Origin: an uncultured Jannaschia sp. | GTDB taxonomy: Bacteria > Pseudomonadota > Alphaproteobacteria > Rhodobacterales > Rhodobacteraceae | Direction: 5' to 3' | Length of the DNA stretch: 64,000 nt | NCBI GenBank assembly: GCA_947494145.1 | Contig: CANLTZ010000005.1 | Coordinates: 62,001 to 126,000 of the forward strand | Shown here: positions 30,634-38,535 of the stretch, one piece after another | How the letters are laid out: the number at the start of each line of letters is the position of its first letter | How positions within the stretch are numbered: position 1 is the stretch's first letter | Made by a program: the position numbers and the translations under genes | Notes under the pieces: generated by a model | What the model saw: the letters and a program-made list of their open reading frames with translations, nothing else | Databases searched by the model: none | Told to the model about the DNA's origin: nothing

Positions 30634-31650
30634 TCACGAATTGAAGCGCCAGCCCGCCGCCTGCGCCTGCACCCAAGCCCAGCTCGACCCGCACATGTCG
30701 CCCAGGCCAAACTCCGTCTCGAAGCCCAGCTCAACCTTTGCCTTCGATGGGTCGGCATAGAGCTTCGGCACGTCACCCGGTCGGCGTGGCGCGATGCGGT
30801 AGGGCAGCGGTTTCCCACAAGCATCCTGATAGGCAGCGTGCATTTCCAGCACGGACACGGGCTGCCCGGTCCCGATATTCAGCACATGGCCGCGTCCGCC
30901 CATCAGGGCTTCCAGCGACAGCACATGGGCCCGCGCCAAATCCATCACGTGGATATAGTCGCGCCAGCACGTCCCGTCAGGCGTGTCATAGTCGTTGCCG
31001 AAGACCTGTAATTCCGGCAACTCGCCCAATGCCACCTTGGCGATGTAGGGCATCAGGTTATCGGGGATGCCCCGAGGGTCTTCGCCAATCAGGCCCGACG
31101 GATGGGCGCCGACCGGATTGAAATACCGCAGCACACCCACTGCCCATGGATCGGCTTTCGCCGCTTGGGACAGGATATGCTCGCAAGTCAGCTTGGTGAA
31201 CGCGTAAGGCGACGTGTGCGACAGGGGCATGTCTTCGGTCAGCGGAAAGACCTCCGGCTCGCCATAGACCGTCGCCGTGGATGAAAAGACGATGCGCATG
31301 ACGTCGGCATCCTTCATTGCCTGCATCAAGCCGACGAGCCCGCCGATATTGGTTTCGAAATAGTCGAGCGGCTTGGCCACACTTTCGCCCACCGCCTTGC
31401 GCGCGGCGAAATGGACGACCCCGTCGAAGGCAGCCCCCGCGAACACTTTCTCCAACACCGGCGCATCCAGAACCGAACCCCGCACCACATCGACCGGCCC
31501 CCCGGTCAACCGCGCCAGGCGGTCGATGACCCCGGGATCGGCGTTTGAGAAATCGTCGAGGATGGTCACCTCGTGCCCGGCCTCGCAGAGCGCCACATAT
31601 GTGTGGGAGCCGATATAGCCGGCCCCGCCGGTCAGAAGAATGCGTGGCAT
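30634..31650 (-). CDS. galE: UDP-glucose 4-epimerase
   Basis: A 338-residue short-chain dehydrogenase/reductase-family epimerase. The NAD-binding GGAGYIGSHTYVAL is at residues 7-20, the catalytic Tyr-x-x-x-Lys is in SPYAFTKL, and the substrate-binding RYFNPVGAHPSGLIGEDP is typical of GalE. It supplies UDP-galactose for surface polysaccharides. It is convergent with ccmG across a 205-bp gap without visible gene, and divergent from the DUF4123 gene. No other polysaccharide gene adjoins it, although capsule export genes lie at 57-59 kb. Confidence 0.93.
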   Translation of the reverse strand: MPRILLTGGAGYIGSHTYVALCEAGHEVTILDDFSNADPGVIDRLARLTGGPVDVVRGSVLDAPVLEKVFAGAAFDGVVHFAARKAVGESVAKPLDYFETNIGGLVGLMQAMKDADVMRIVFSSTATVYGEPEVFPLTEDMPLSHTSPYAFTKLTCEHILSQAAKADPWAVGVLRYFNPVGAHPSGLIGEDPRGIPDNLMPYIAKVALGELPELQVFGNDYDTPDGTCWRDYIHVMDLARAHVLSLEALMGGRGHVLNIGTGQPVSVLEMHAAYQDACGKPLPYRIAPRRPGDVPKLYADPSKAKVELGFETEFGLGDMCGSSWAWVQAQAAGWRFNS

Positions 31651-31760
31651 GGGACACTCCAGAAATCACCGCAGGCCATAGCGCAGGCTTGACCTATCGG
31701 AAAGGGATGCGATCTTGCCGATATGTGTTTTCGGCCCCCTGCTTTCGTTGAAAGGCCACA

Positions 31761-32774
31761 ATGCCCGCAACCAGGCCAGACGTGTCGCCCTCAACCCCGA
31801 GCGTCTCAAAAGCGGGTCCCTTCCGCCCCCTGCGGGCCGATACCGCCGAGACGATCCCACAATCCCTCACACGCGTCTTGGACGACGTCGACCCGGACAC
31901 CAGACTTTATGCCCTGCTCGACGGCGCGCGTCTGACCAATCTGCCCGAATTGCTCGCTACGTCGGATGTTCCGCACCGTTGCCTCTACACAGGCAAAGCT
32001 GCCGAAAACCTCGGCGCCGTCGCGCCATGGCTCGCCCAGCTGCCTTACGACAACACCTTCACCCGCAATCTCTTTACCCAAGACCCCGACCGCCCCGCAC
32101 ATTGGCATTACTGGCACCATGAACCCGGCCTGTTCTTTGCCAGCCAGACCGACTTGGACACGATGCACGCGCATCTTCGGCGCTTCACCCGGCTCGCCGA
32201 TAGCGACGGCACCTTCTATCAGGTGCGATTCCACGAACCGGACTTCCTGTCGAATTACCTTCGCGCGACGCCCGACGGCGAAATCGCGACACGTCTTTTC
32301 CACCATCGCGGCGCAGCACTCGTTGACGCCCTGATCTGCGTTGATCGGTTGGGGGACCTTTGGCTTGCGACCCCCCCATCGCAAGCGCCCGCGGGCCCGA
32401 TCCGCATCACGCCCAAGGAACGCGCCGCCATTTCCGGCGCCCACGCCATCAGCGCCGACCGCCGGGCCGCGAAAACCTTCTTGCAGAGCTTCCCCGATCT
32501 GCTGGCCGGTGAGACGATCCGCACGCTCGCCCCGCGCATCGCGCTGGCCCGCCGCCACGCCCGCGCCCTCGGCCTCGAAAAGCGCCAACTCGTGGGGACG
32601 TTCATCGTGCTTGCCTGCGTATACCTGCCGGACTTCTTTCGAGAAAACGCATTCGAGGACTACTGGGCACAAAGCCCCAAAGAACCCGAAGAACGGTTCA
32701 CTGATTTCCTCGCCGTGCTAAAGTTGGATATGTCGCGCGAACAAGACGAATGGGACTGGGCCCCTTGGTGGTAA
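31761..32774 (+). CDS. DUF4123 protein, putative type VI effector adaptor
   Basis: A 337-residue protein. The region of about residues 45-165 (TRLYALLDGARLTNLPELLA, then CLYTGKAAENLGAVAPWLAQ) matches the DUF4123 pattern, in which an N-terminal small alpha/beta domain begins with Y-A-L-L-D-x-A. DUF4123 proteins are adaptors/chaperones that load effectors onto VgrG spikes of type VI secretion systems and are encoded just upstream of the effector. Here a Tox-REase-5-like nuclease starts 20 bp after its stop. The C-terminal half is helical and probably the effector-contacting part. No vgrG, hcp or PAAR gene occurs in the window, so the secretion machine, if present, is elsewhere. The family call is from pattern recognition only. 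Confidence 0.75.
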   Translation: MPATRPDVSPSTPSVSKAGPFRPLRADTAETIPQSLTRVLDDVDPDTRLYALLDGARLTNLPELLATSDVPHRCLYTGKAAENLGAVAPWLAQLPYDNTFTRNLFTQDPDRPAHWHYWHHEPGLFFASQTDLDTMHAHLRRFTRLADSDGTFYQVRFHEPDFLSNYLRATPDGEIATRLFHHRGAALVDALICVDRLGDLWLATPPSQAPAGPIRITPKERAAISGAHAISADRRAAKTFLQSFPDLLAGETIRTLAPRIALARRHARALGLEKRQLVGTFIVLACVYLPDFFRENAFEDYWAQSPKEPEERFTDFLAVLKLDMSREQDEWDWAPWW

Positions 32775-32793
32775 CGATTTGGACAAGACAGCC

Positions 32794-33606
32794 ATGGGCG
32801 TAAAAGACGCCGTCAACGCGGCCAAGAACCTCGCCCGCCGTGGTCGCGCGGTCCCCAGACCCGGCCCCACCGGACCGTTCCCCGGCACCGGCAGCGATGG
32901 CGGCACACGGCCCGGACGCGGCCGCGGCGGCGACTACATGCCCCCGCATATGAACCCCGACGACCCCTGGGACCCCAGCGCCGAACGCCCAGGCGCGACC
33001 ACCGGGCAAGGCGATCTGAGCCAGAACCAGACCCTGCAACAGGCCATCGAGAGCACTGACACCTACGATTGCGTCGACTGCCCCGAATGCGGCTTCCTGC
33101 GGGATGGCTGGAAATCCAACGCGTCCTTCCCGTTCCGCCCCGCCATGGACTACCAGGAACGCGTTGTGCGCCTACTCGGCATGAGCAACCCACCCTTTGC
33201 CGCCAATATCGACGCGAATCAGATCGAAGAATGGACCATGCCCGACGCCGCCTCCGGCACCGGACGCCGTCCGTTTGACGGCTTGAACGGCCTCCGCTGC
33301 TTTTTGATCGAGGCTAAGCTTGGATATGCGGGCAACTTCACAGGGAATTGGAATGGCGGAGGGTTGCCGCGGGTTGATCGGCGCGCACGTTTCCAAAACC
33401 GGATGCGATTGGTCGTCGCTCAGGCGCGAAACCATCACCGTTTGGCCAGCAGGTACCCATCTCGTTTTAGCGGCCTCGATGGGCACGTTGCATGGGGCTG
33501 CAGTCAGCTTATCCTCGTCGTCTACATCAACGGGATCATGGGGCCATCAAGCAGGGTAAGAGCCTTTCACGTACCCGCTAGAATGCTACCGAGTTCAACC
33601 TGGTAA
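32794..33606 (+). CDS. Tox-REase-5-like nuclease effector
   Basis: A 270-residue protein starting at ATG 32794 (a TTG at 32779 is an alternative). The N-terminal 75 residues are Pro/Gly/Arg-rich and probably disordered. A cysteine cluster YDCVDCPECG (about 92-101) and MDYQERVV (about 118-125) precede the putative PD-(D/E)xK core: RPFDGLNGLRCFLIEAKLGY, with Asp162, Glu173 and Lys175 as likely active-site residues. This combination matches the restriction-endonuclease-fold toxin 5 family, whose members are delivered by type VI or other systems and degrade DNA in rivals. No PAAR or signal peptide is seen, consistent with use of the DUF4123 adaptor. The stop is 5 bp from its immunity gene. From about 33333 on, composition drops in GC compared with the upstream part. 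Confidence 0.75.
   Translation: MGVKDAVNAAKNLARRGRAVPRPGPTGPFPGTGSDGGTRPGRGRGGDYMPPHMNPDDPWDPSAERPGATTGQGDLSQNQTLQQAIESTDTYDCVDCPECGFLRDGWKSNASFPFRPAMDYQERVVRLLGMSNPPFAANIDANQIEEWTMPDAASGTGRRPFDGLNGLRCFLIEAKLGYAGNFTGNWNGGGLPRVDRRARFQNRMRLVVAQARNHHRLASRYPSRFSGLDGHVAWGCSQLILVVYINGIMGPSSRVRAFHVPARMLPSSTW
33169..33332 (+). repeat. Conserved toxin segment, copy 1
   Basis: 164 bp encoding RLLGMSNPPFAANIDA through the EAKLG active-site segment. It is nearly identical to 34392-34555, with a constant offset of 1223 bp and no gaps. Identity stops abruptly at both ends, so it marks a duplication/recombination boundary. Confidence 0.9.
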
Positions 33607-33610
33607 GACT

Positions 33611-34372
33611 ATGGATCAAAACGAGACATTAGAAATCCAGTTTACCTTTCAGAAGTCGGATGAAACGCGCGTCGAAGGTGCAAAAAAATGGATAAGTCTT
33701 CTGGCGAACCTTAGCAATGAAGGTCCGTATTTCCGCGACATTGTCTCTCCGGATACAGACGAGGAATTACAGGACATCGAAGGCAAGTCTCTATTTGACG
33801 AAGACTATATCGACTGGAGCGTGAAGCTCAGTTCAGAAGCCCACCAAGAATGGCTGGACGAAGGCGGCGATAGCTCATTTAGTGAAGCCGGTTTCGCTGA
33901 ATATGGTCAATCCAGATCGGTTGCGGGACGCGACCGTCGATGGGTGAGTTCTCTCGCATATATCTGGAACCAGCAACACGAACCCGATCAATTCAGCATT
34001 TCCATCGAGCAACCCTTCCTAGACCCTGCCCCCGACCTGCCCTTCCTCCAAACCCTCCTAACCCGCGTCCATGACTGGCGCCCCGTCCAACACATGGTCG
34101 CGGGCGGCCGCTCCGCGCTCTTCTCGTCCCGCGCCTTCGACGACAAACAAACCGTCGGCTGGGCCTCCTGGTGGCCCCGCCCCATCCCGCCCGAGGCCCT
34201 ACGCCGCGCCCACCTGTCGGCACCCATGCTCGGCGGCACCTTCGTCGCCAGCACGCCAGAACCGTTCGATTACACCCAAGAGCCCCAAGTCCGCGCCATG
34301 CAGGACCTCGATGTCGACCTGAACGAGGCGGGCGTACTGCGCCCCCTCACCGACATCCCGCTCATCCCATGA
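33611..34372 (+). CDS. Imm52-like immunity protein 1
   Basis: A 253-residue cytoplasmic protein with no signal or membrane segment, starting 5 bp after the toxin stop. The C-terminal half contains FDDKQTVGWASWWPRPI, PMLGGTFVAS and FDYTQEPQVRAMQDLDVDLN, matching the Imm52 pattern; Imm52 proteins are the usual partners of Tox-REase-5. The N-terminal half (residues 1-135) is acidic, diverges from the two paralogues, and is encoded by clearly lower-GC DNA. The 3' 352 bp are GC-rich and nearly identical to paralogue 2. It presumably binds and neutralises the adjacent toxin, with specificity in the variable N-terminal half (inference). Confidence 0.75.
   Translation: MDQNETLEIQFTFQKSDETRVEGAKKWISLLANLSNEGPYFRDIVSPDTDEELQDIEGKSLFDEDYIDWSVKLSSEAHQEWLDEGGDSSFSEAGFAEYGQSRSVAGRDRRWVSSLAYIWNQQHEPDQFSISIEQPFLDPAPDLPFLQTLLTRVHDWRPVQHMVAGGRSALFSSRAFDDKQTVGWASWWPRPIPPEALRRAHLSAPMLGGTFVASTPEPFDYTQEPQVRAMQDLDVDLNEAGVLRPLTDIPLIP
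34021..34372 (+). repeat. Conserved immunity 3' segment, copy 1
   Basis: 352 bp ending at the stop codon and closely matching 35230-35581 (offset 1209). The last 242 bp also match 36254-36495 (offset 2123). It encodes the segment from DLPFLQTLLTR to DIPLIP. Confidence 0.88.
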
Positions 34373-34391
34373 GGACCCTTGGCTCGGCACG

Positions 34392-34555
34392 CGCCTCCTC
34401 GGCATGAGCAACCCGCCCTTCGCCGCCAATATCGACGCGAAACAAATCGAAGAATGGACCATGCCCGACGCCGCCTCCGGCACCGGACGCCGTCCGTTCG
34501 ACGGATTAAACGGCCTCCGCTGCTTCCTGATCGAGGCGAAGCTTGGATGTGCGGG
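34392..34555 (+). repeat. Conserved toxin segment, copy 2
   Basis: The second copy of the 164-bp toxin segment, nearly identical to 33169-33332. It begins 19 bp after the first immunity stop. The N-terminal effector part found ahead of copy 1 is absent here. Confidence 0.9.
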
Positions 34556-34826
34556 GTATTTGGTGGACGACTTCGGGGCTGGGGCGCCCGAAATAGCGGA
34601 CTCCTCCAGAGCAGAGGAGAGAATGGGCGTCGTACAAACGCAAATAACCAATCATCACAATCTGGCTTCAAGGTACCCGAGCCGACATCAAGGGCTTGAC
34701 CACATGGTGGCGTGGGGCTGTAGCCAGACACTACTTGCTTTGTTCGTTAATAGCCGCGCTGGCTCTTCGAGCCGCGTGAGGGCATTCAATATACCGGCTG
34801 CCATGCTGCCGCAGTCAATCTGGTAG
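34404..34826 (+). CDS. Orphan Tox-REase-5-like toxin fragment
   Basis: A 140-residue frame from ATG 34404, an internal Met of the full toxin, so the true translation start is uncertain and no strong RBS is seen. It keeps the putative catalytic residues (Asp33, Glu44, Lys46 in FDGLNGLRCFLIEAKLG) and a complete C-terminus. It lacks the disordered N-terminus, cysteine cluster and YQ motif of the full effector. The C-terminal 90 residues (VQTQITNHHNLASRYPSRHQ, then VAWGCSQTLL) align with toxin 1 but are divergent. This arrangement resembles orphan toxin modules downstream of polymorphic toxins, silent until recombined onto a delivery N-terminus. It is followed 5 bp later by its own immunity gene. 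Confidence 0.65.
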   Translation: MSNPPFAANIDAKQIEEWTMPDAASGTGRRPFDGLNGLRCFLIEAKLGCAGYLVDDFGAGAPEIADSSRAEERMGVVQTQITNHHNLASRYPSRHQGLDHMVAWGCSQTLLALFVNSRAGSSSRVRAFNIPAAMLPQSIW

Positions 34827-34831
34827 ACAAT

Positions 34832-35581
34832 ATGGACGAACGCGACACGCTTCACATTGCTTTCACGCTAACCAAGGCAGATGAATACCCTGAGCCGATC
34901 GCCTATCGGGCGTCGTATTACGCATTCCTGGCCGACCTGAAAAAAATCTCTGCACATTTCGAGGCGCTAATCGCGCCATTTTCCCGCGATGACGAACCCG
35001 GCTTTGTCGACACACCGATCCTCGACCCAAACCTCCCAAGCCTCGCAAACGAGTTCGCCCGCGGCACCGATCTTGAAGGTTTGTCCAGAGGCGAAGTCGG
35101 CCATACAGACGTCATTTCCCGAGCGCAGCCACGATCCGCCACAGGTCGCGACATTACAGTGATTGCGCATAGCTGGGGGTCGAGCGTCAGACACGACGGC
35201 TTGAAAGTTTCGCTACGCCTCCCATTTCTAAACCCCGCTCCCGACCTGCCCTTCCTCCAAACCCTCTTAACCCGCATCCACGATTGGCGCCCGGTTCAGC
35301 ACATGGTCGCGGGCGGTCGCTCCGCCCTCTTCTCGTCCCGCGTCTTCGAAGACAAGCAAACCGTCGGCTGGGCCTCCTGGTGGCCGCGCCCGATCCCGCC
35401 CGAGGCCCTGCGCCGGGCACATCTCGTCACCCCCATGCTCGGCGGCACCTTCGTCGCCAGCACGCCCGAGCCATTCGATTACACCCAAGAGCCCCAGGTC
35501 CGCGCCATGCAGGACCTGGACGTGGACCTGAACGAAGCGGGGGTGCTGCGCCCCCTCACCGAAATCCCGCTGATCCCTTGA
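34832..35581 (+). CDS. Imm52-like immunity protein 2
   Basis: A 249-residue paralogue of immunity 1. It starts MDERDTLHIAFTLTKADE against MDQNETLEIQFTFQKSDE in copy 1, showing a common origin, but residues 1-130 are strongly divergent. The last 117 residues are almost the same as copy 1 (DWRPVQHMVAGGRSALFSSR, then FEDKQTVGWASWW). It begins 5 bp after the orphan toxin stop and so is probably co-translated with it. It would protect against the toxin whose tail is encoded just upstream (inference). Confidence 0.72.
   Translation: MDERDTLHIAFTLTKADEYPEPIAYRASYYAFLADLKKISAHFEALIAPFSRDDEPGFVDTPILDPNLPSLANEFARGTDLEGLSRGEVGHTDVISRAQPRSATGRDITVIAHSWGSSVRHDGLKVSLRLPFLNPAPDLPFLQTLLTRIHDWRPVQHMVAGGRSALFSSRVFEDKQTVGWASWWPRPIPPEALRRAHLVTPMLGGTFVASTPEPFDYTQEPQVRAMQDLDVDLNEAGVLRPLTEIPLIP
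35230..35581 (+). repeat. Conserved immunity 3' segment, copy 2
   Basis: Matches 34021-34372 along its whole length with scattered, mostly synonymous differences. It ends at the stop codon of immunity 2. Confidence 0.88.
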
Positions 35582-35730
35582 AGTCGATGATCGGCTCCAG
35601 CAAATCTCCCGAGTTCTGGAGTTGGATGGAAGGTTTTGCACAGGCACAATCCAGTATCGACGCTAAGCACAGGTCTCGCCGCGCATATTGCGTTCTGGTC
35701 CGACGTTGCCTCCAGATCGAGAGCCAAAAA

Positions 35731-36495
35731 ATGGACAACCGCGATCGTCTCATCGTCATCTTCTCGTTCCCGCGCTCCGAAGACAGCTTTGAAACGGGTG
35801 TGGAGGCCTGGATCGACCTGATTGGCAAACTCCAAACGCTTGATCCACACTTCGCAAACGTCGTGTCGCCGATGACAGCCGCAGATGGGGAAGGCATTAC
35901 GGGGCTGCCTTTCGACGCGGCGGATTTCCTCGCGCGCAAACAGGCCCTTCGACAAGAAGCTATGCGCGACGCGATGGAACAAGAAGGTGAGGAGGCCGAG
36001 ATGATTGGGCTACCAAACGTCGTGACGGGCATATCTCGTGCGACAACGGCAGGCGCAGAACGCTGGGTTACGGATATCACATATCGATGGAATGGCGCCT
36101 GGGATGTCGATCAGCTTAGCCTTTCGATCAGGTTACCTTTCCTGCAGCCGCCACCGGACGTTTCCCTGATTAAGAGCCTCCTTGCTCTGGTCGCCAATTG
36201 GCGTGAATTGACGCACATGATCGCGGCCGGAAATTCAACGCTGGGAGACATCCGCGTCTTCGACGACAAACAAACCGTCGGCTGGGCCTCTTGGTGGCCC
36301 CGCCCGATCCCGCCCGAGGCCCTGCGCCGCGCCCATCTCGCGACCCCCATGCTCGGCGGCACCTTCGTCGCCAGCACGCCCGGGCCCTTCGACTATACCC
36401 AAGAGCCCCAGGTCCGCGCCATGCAGGACCTCGATGTCGACCTCAACGAGGCGGGGGTACTGCAGCCCCTCGAAGACATCCCACTCATCCCCTGA
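35731..36495 (+). CDS. Imm52-like immunity protein 3 (orphan)
   Basis: A 254-residue third paralogue (start MDNRDRLIVIFSFPRSED). The frame is open further upstream, but ATG 35731 aligns with the start of the other two copies. The N-terminal 174 residues diverge from both paralogues; identity resumes only at FDDKQTVGWASWWPRPI. The 149 bp before it (35582-35730) do not encode a recognisable toxin end and lack the Trp-stop/immunity-start junction seen in copies 1 and 2. It is therefore an orphan immunity gene that could guard against a toxin held by other strains. Confidence 0.7.
   Translation: MDNRDRLIVIFSFPRSEDSFETGVEAWIDLIGKLQTLDPHFANVVSPMTAADGEGITGLPFDAADFLARKQALRQEAMRDAMEQEGEEAEMIGLPNVVTGISRATTAGAERWVTDITYRWNGAWDVDQLSLSIRLPFLQPPPDVSLIKSLLALVANWRELTHMIAAGNSTLGDIRVFDDKQTVGWASWWPRPIPPEALRRAHLATPMLGGTFVASTPGPFDYTQEPQVRAMQDLDVDLNEAGVLQPLEDIPLIP
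36254..36495 (+). repeat. Conserved immunity 3' segment, copy 3 (shorter)
   Basis: 242 bp matching the ends of the other two immunity genes. Homology starts about 108 bp later than between copies 1 and 2, so a different exchange point was used or divergence has progressed further here. Confidence 0.85.
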
Positions 36496-36567
36496 GGGCC
36501 TTCCCCCGACCCCACATCTCGCGTATTCTGCCCAAAACAACGACAAGATAGGCGAGCGGTGACAGAT

Positions 36568-38535
36568 ATGGCCAAAGATCTTCCGCTGGGCCCGGGCAAC
36601 AGCCCGGAGCCGAGCTATGACGCCTCCTCCATCGAAGTGTTGGAGGGGCTGGAGCCCGTTCGCAAACGCCCCGGCATGTATATCGGCGGCACCGATGAAC
36701 GGGCGCTCCACCACATGGTGGCGGAGGTGCTGGACAATTCCATGGACGAGGCCGTCGCCGGTCACGCCAACCGCATCGAGGTCACGCTTCACGCCGATGG
36801 CGCTGTCACCGTGCAGGACAACGGCCGCGGCATTCCTGTGGACCCGCATCCGAAATTCCCCGACAAATCCGCGCTGGAAGTCATCCTTTGCACACTCCAC
36901 GCGGGCGGCAAGTTTTCGGGCAAGGCCTACCAGACGTCTGGCGGGCTCCACGGGGTGGGGGCGTCCGTGGTCAATGCGCTGTCGGATTCCATGGTCGTCC
37001 AGGTGGCCCGCGACCGCGAATTGCATGAGCAGCGCTTTTCCCGTGGTCAGCCGCTGGGCCCGGTCGAGAAGATCGGCGCCGCCCCGAACCGCCGCGGCAC
37101 CACCGTCACCTTCCACGCCGATGAAGACATCTTCGGCCACCACAGGCTGAAGCCCGCACGCCTGCACGCCATGGTGCGGTCCAAGGCCTACCTGTTTTCA
37201 GGCGTGGAAATCCGCTGGAAATCGGAAATCGACGATGGCGACACGCCCACACAAGCCACCTTCCACTTTCCGGGCGGCCTGTCGGATTACCTGTCCGAAA
37301 CGCTGGGCCAGGCCTCCACCTATGCCGACACCGCCTTCGCGGGCAGTGTAGACTTCGCCGACAAGTTTGACGCGCCCGGCAAGGTGGAATGGGCCATCAA
37401 CTGGACGCCGTCGCGCGACGGCTTCATCCAATCCTACTGCAACACCGTGCCCACGCCTGAAGGCGGCACCCATGTCCAGGGCTTCTGGGCCGCCATCCTC
37501 AAAGGCATCAAGGCCTACGGCGAACTGGCGAACAACAAGAAAGCCGCCCAGATCACCCGCGACGACCTGACGTCGGGCGGCTGCGCGCTGGTCTCCTGCT
37601 TCATCGCCGAACCCGCTTTCGTCGGCCAAACCAAAGACCGCCTCTCCACCGAATCCGCCGCCAAATTCTGCGAGTCCGCCGTGCGCGACCGCTTCGACAA
37701 TTGGCTGGCCTCCGACACCAAGGCCGCGGGCGCCATCCTCGACTTCCTGGTGCTGCGCGCCGAAGAACGCCTCCGCCGCCGGCAGGAGAAGGAAACCGCC
37801 CGCAAATCCGCCACCAAGAAGCTCCGCCTGCCCGGCAAACTGGTCGATTGTTCCGCAGGCGCCCGCGACGGGACCGAGCTTTTCATCGTCGAAGGCGACT
37901 CCGCTGGTGGTTCCGCCAAAATGGCCCGCGACCGCAAGACCCAGGCCCTGCTGCCGCTTCGGGGCAAAATCCTCAACGTCCTCGGCGCCGCCTCATCCAA
38001 ACTGGGCTCCAACGCCGAGATCTCCGACCTCACCCAAGCCCTGGGCGTGGGCCTCGGCACGAAATTCAACATCGATGATCTGCGCTACGACAAGATCATC
38101 ATCATGACCGACGCCGATGTGGACGGCGCCCATATCGCGGCGCTCCTGATGACGTTCTTCTTCACCCAAATGCGCCCCATGATCGACGCCGGGCATTTGT
38201 ACCTCGCCTGCCCACCCCTCTTCCGCCTGACCCAAGGGGCCAAACGCGTCTACTGCCTGGACGAGGCCGAGCGTGACGACTGGCTGGAACGTGGCCTGGG
38301 CGGCAAAGGCAAAATCGACGTCTCGCGCTTCAAAGGCCTGGGCGAGATGGACGCCAAGGATTTGAAAGAGACGACGATGGATCCGGCGTCGCGCAAACTG
38401 ATCCGCGTGACGGTGGACGAGGACGCCCCGGGCGAGACCGGAGACCTGGTCGAGCGCCTCATGGGCAAGAAGCCCGAATTACGGTTCGAGTATATTCAAG
38501 AGAACGCCCGGTTTGCGGGGGAGTTGGATGTTTGA
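36568..38535 (+). CDS. parE: DNA topoisomerase IV subunit B
   Basis: A type IIA topoisomerase ATPase subunit of about 655 residues. The GHKL ATPase motifs are EVLDNSMDEA, VQDNGRGIPV and QTSGGLHGVGASVVNAL. The Toprim domain includes ELFIVEGDSAGGSAKMARDR and IMTDADVDGAHI, and the C-terminus has RFKGLGEMDAKDLKETTMDP. The RYKGLGEM-type end and length point to ParE rather than GyrB. ATG 36568 was chosen; GTG 36559 is an in-frame alternative. Its last 8 bp overlap the next gene. Confidence 0.94.
   Translation: MAKDLPLGPGNSPEPSYDASSIEVLEGLEPVRKRPGMYIGGTDERALHHMVAEVLDNSMDEAVAGHANRIEVTLHADGAVTVQDNGRGIPVDPHPKFPDKSALEVILCTLHAGGKFSGKAYQTSGGLHGVGASVVNALSDSMVVQVARDRELHEQRFSRGQPLGPVEKIGAAPNRRGTTVTFHADEDIFGHHRLKPARLHAMVRSKAYLFSGVEIRWKSEIDDGDTPTQATFHFPGGLSDYLSETLGQASTYADTAFAGSVDFADKFDAPGKVEWAINWTPSRDGFIQSYCNTVPTPEGGTHVQGFWAAILKGIKAYGELANNKKAAQITRDDLTSGGCALVSCFIAEPAFVGQTKDRLSTESAAKFCESAVRDRFDNWLASDTKAAGAILDFLVLRAEERLRRRQEKETARKSATKKLRLPGKLVDCSAGARDGTELFIVEGDSAGGSAKMARDRKTQALLPLRGKILNVLGAASSKLGSNAEISDLTQALGVGLGTKFNIDDLRYDKIIIMTDADVDGAHIAALLMTFFFTQMRPMIDAGHLYLACPPLFRLTQGAKRVYCLDEAERDDWLERGLGGKGKIDVSRFKGLGEMDAKDLKETTMDPASRKLIRVTVDEDAPGETGDLVERLMGKKPELRFEYIQENARFAGELDV

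Noticed and set aside
35582-35730. Remnant of a third toxin ahead of immunity 3
   Set aside because: Translated in all three forward frames; no match to the tails of toxins 1 or 2 was visible and no Trp-stop junction is present. A profile search might still find one.
33169-36495. Repeats as a possible CRISPR array or insertion sequence
   Set aside because: Repeats are 164-352 bp, lie in coding sequence, differ in spacing and have no transposase or terminal inverted repeats.
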